Origin: Planctomycetota bacterium
GTDB lineage: Bacteria > Planctomycetota > Planctomycetia > Pirellulales > Pirellulaceae
Direction: 5' to 3'
NCBI GenBank assembly: GCA_019347795.1
Contig: JAHWKS010000182.1
Span: forward strand, 1 to 8,304
Length of the DNA stretch: 8,304 bases
The translations under genes were made by a program, and so were the position numbers. This document shows, in pieces, positions 7,393 to 8,304 of the stretch (positions are counted from its first letter, which is position 1; each line of letters begins with the position of its first letter). The notes under the pieces were generated by a model. The model saw nothing but the letters and a program-made list of their open reading frames with translations. It made no database searches and was not told the DNA's origin.

Positions 7393-8277
7393 ATGTCTGC
7401 ATATAGTCTGACCCATCTGAAACAGCTCGAAGCCGAGAGCATCCACATCATTCGGGAGGTGGCGGCCGAGTTTGAGAATCCCGTGATGCTCTACTCGATC
7501 GGCAAGGATTCGTCGGTCATGGTCCAGTTGGCCATGAAGGCATTCTATCCCGATAAGCCGCCGTTTCCGCTGTTGCACATCGACACGACGTACAAGTTCC
7601 GCGAGATGATCGAGTTCCGCGAGAACTACGCCCGCAAGAACCTGGGACTGGACGTGCTGGTCTACACCAACGAGGAGGCGGTCAAGGCGGGCATCACCCC
7701 CTTCACGCACGGCAGCAAGAAGTACACCGACGTGATGAAGACCGACGCTCTGAAGCAGGCCCTCAACAAGTACAAGTTCGACGCGGCCTTCGGCGGCGCC
7801 CGGCGGGACGAGGAGAAGTCGCGGGCCAAAGAACGCGTCTTCTCCTTCCGCGATCAGTTCCACCGCTGGGACCCGAAGAACCAACGGCCGGAGCTATGGA
7901 ACCTCTACAACACGAGGGTCAACAAAGGGGAGAGCATCCGCGTGTTCCCGCTCTCCAACTGGACCGAGCTGGACGTGTGGCAGTACATCCACCTGGAAAA
8001 GATCCCCATCGTCCCGCTTTACTACGCCGATAAGCGCCCTGTGGTGAACCGCGACGGCGTGTTGATCATGGTGGACGACGACCGCCTCCCGCTCCACCCC
8101 GGCGAGAAGCCGGAGATGCGCACCGTCCGCTTCCGCACCCTCGGCTGCTATCCGCTCACGGGCGCCGTAGAATCCGACGCCACCACGCTCCCGCAGATCA
8201 TCCAGGAGATGCTCACGACGAAAACGAGCGAACGCAAGGACCGGGTGATCGACACGGACCAGGCGTTCGCCCGTTAG
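7393..8277 (+). CDS. cysD: Sulfate adenylyltransferase subunit 2 (CysD)
   Basis: The 294-residue product closely follows bacterial CysD, the small subunit of ATP sulfurylase. With the GTPase CysN it converts ATP and sulfate to adenosine 5'-phosphosulfate and pyrophosphate in the cytoplasm, the first step of sulfate assimilation. The family start ([22 protein letters not shown]) is followed by the PP-loop SIGKDSS at 35-41, which binds [18 protein letters not shown] (134-148), [13 protein letters not shown] (158-170) and the [14 protein letters not shown] segment (248-261) are all intact. ATG 7393 gives an N-terminus matching the family length; there is no obvious Shine-Dalgarno before it. The protein ends at DTDQAFAR and lacks the usual tail of the SMExKKRxGYF type, which is not found in any of the three frames downstream. 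The stop TAG is followed three bases later by an in-frame TAA. Expression is likely driven by the promoter candidate at 7291-7319. Confidence 0.95.
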   Translation: MSAYSLTHLKQLEAESIHIIREVAAEFENPVMLYSIGKDSSVMVQLAMKAFYPDKPPFPLLHIDTTYKFREMIEFRENYARKNLGLDVLVYTNEEAVKAGITPFTHGSKKYTDVMKTDALKQALNKYKFDAAFGGARRDEEKSRAKERVFSFRDQFHRWDPKNQRPELWNLYNTRVNKGESIRVFPLSNWTELDVWQYIHLEKIPIVPLYYADKRPVVNRDGVLIMVDDDRLPLHPGEKPEMRTVRFRTLGCYPLTGAVESDATTLPQIIQEMLTTKTSERKDRVIDTDQAFAR

Positions 8278-8284
8278 GCCTAAC

Positions 8285-8304
8285 ATGACCACCGCCAGGT
8301 CGCC
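8285..8304 (+). CDS. Possible start of the next gene (cysN expected), partial
   Basis: An ATG at 8285, seven bases after the cysD stop codon, opens a frame MTTARS that runs off the window. Tight same-strand spacing suggests an operon, and cysN is the usual partner directly after cysD. Six codons are too few for any identification, so the call rests on context alone. No clear Shine-Dalgarno is seen. Confidence 0.3.

Noticed and set aside
7123..8292. - strand open frames 7123-7884 and 7894-8292
   Set aside because: They lie antisense to cysD, whose translation is an unmistakable family member along its full length.

Overview
The window looks like a piece of a metagenome-derived, GC-rich bacterial genome, most likely a planctomycete (inference). 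The support is a very large secreted all-WD40 protein, a di-haem MauG/CCP-like protein with a long N-terminal extension, a small thioredoxin-fold [2Fe-2S] ferredoxin and an FDH-like zinc dehydrogenase, a mix I associate with Pirellula-type planctomycetes. No rRNA, tRNA, transposase, CRISPR array or phage gene was seen.

Layout: (1) Bases 1 to about 300, + strand, encode an incomplete membrane-anchored c-type cytochrome of the alphaproteobacterial (Rhodobacter/Paracoccus CycM-like) kind. It breaks off in mid-domain. (2) From about 300 to 3969, - strand, runs one continuous gene for a signal-peptide-bearing protein with about 28 WD40 repeats. Its 3' end is cut off at the same point, so the two genes collide head-on inside their coding sequences. 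The simplest reading is a chimeric junction (assembly, amplification or library artefact) rather than biology. (3) Bases 3970-4128 are a divergent intergenic region. (4) 4129-4509 (+) is a [2Fe-2S] ferredoxin, converging with only 3 bases between stop codons on (5) the di-haem cytochrome c peroxidase-like gene, 4513-5916 (-). (6) A 61-bp gap with a perfect 10-bp-stem hairpin separates this from (7) a zinc-dependent, FDH-like alcohol dehydrogenase, 5978-7202 (-), whose frame is broken by one base in a four-A run near its 5' end. (8) A 190-bp divergent intergenic region with a plausible sigma70-type promoter leads to (9) cysD, 7393-8277 (+), the small subunit of ATP sulfurylase. The last 20 bases may hold the first codons of the next gene, plausibly cysN.

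The genes do not form one evident pathway. CysD belongs to assimilatory sulfate activation. The di-haem protein and the dehydrogenase are redox enzymes in the periplasm and cytoplasm respectively, and the ferredoxin is a small electron carrier. The WD40 protein is probably an exported scaffold or binding protein. The most noteworthy items are the chimeric junction, the scale and three-blade super-periodicity of the WD40 protein, the frameshift in the dehydrogenase, and the atypical CysD C-terminus. I see no convincing evidence of a new multi-gene system.
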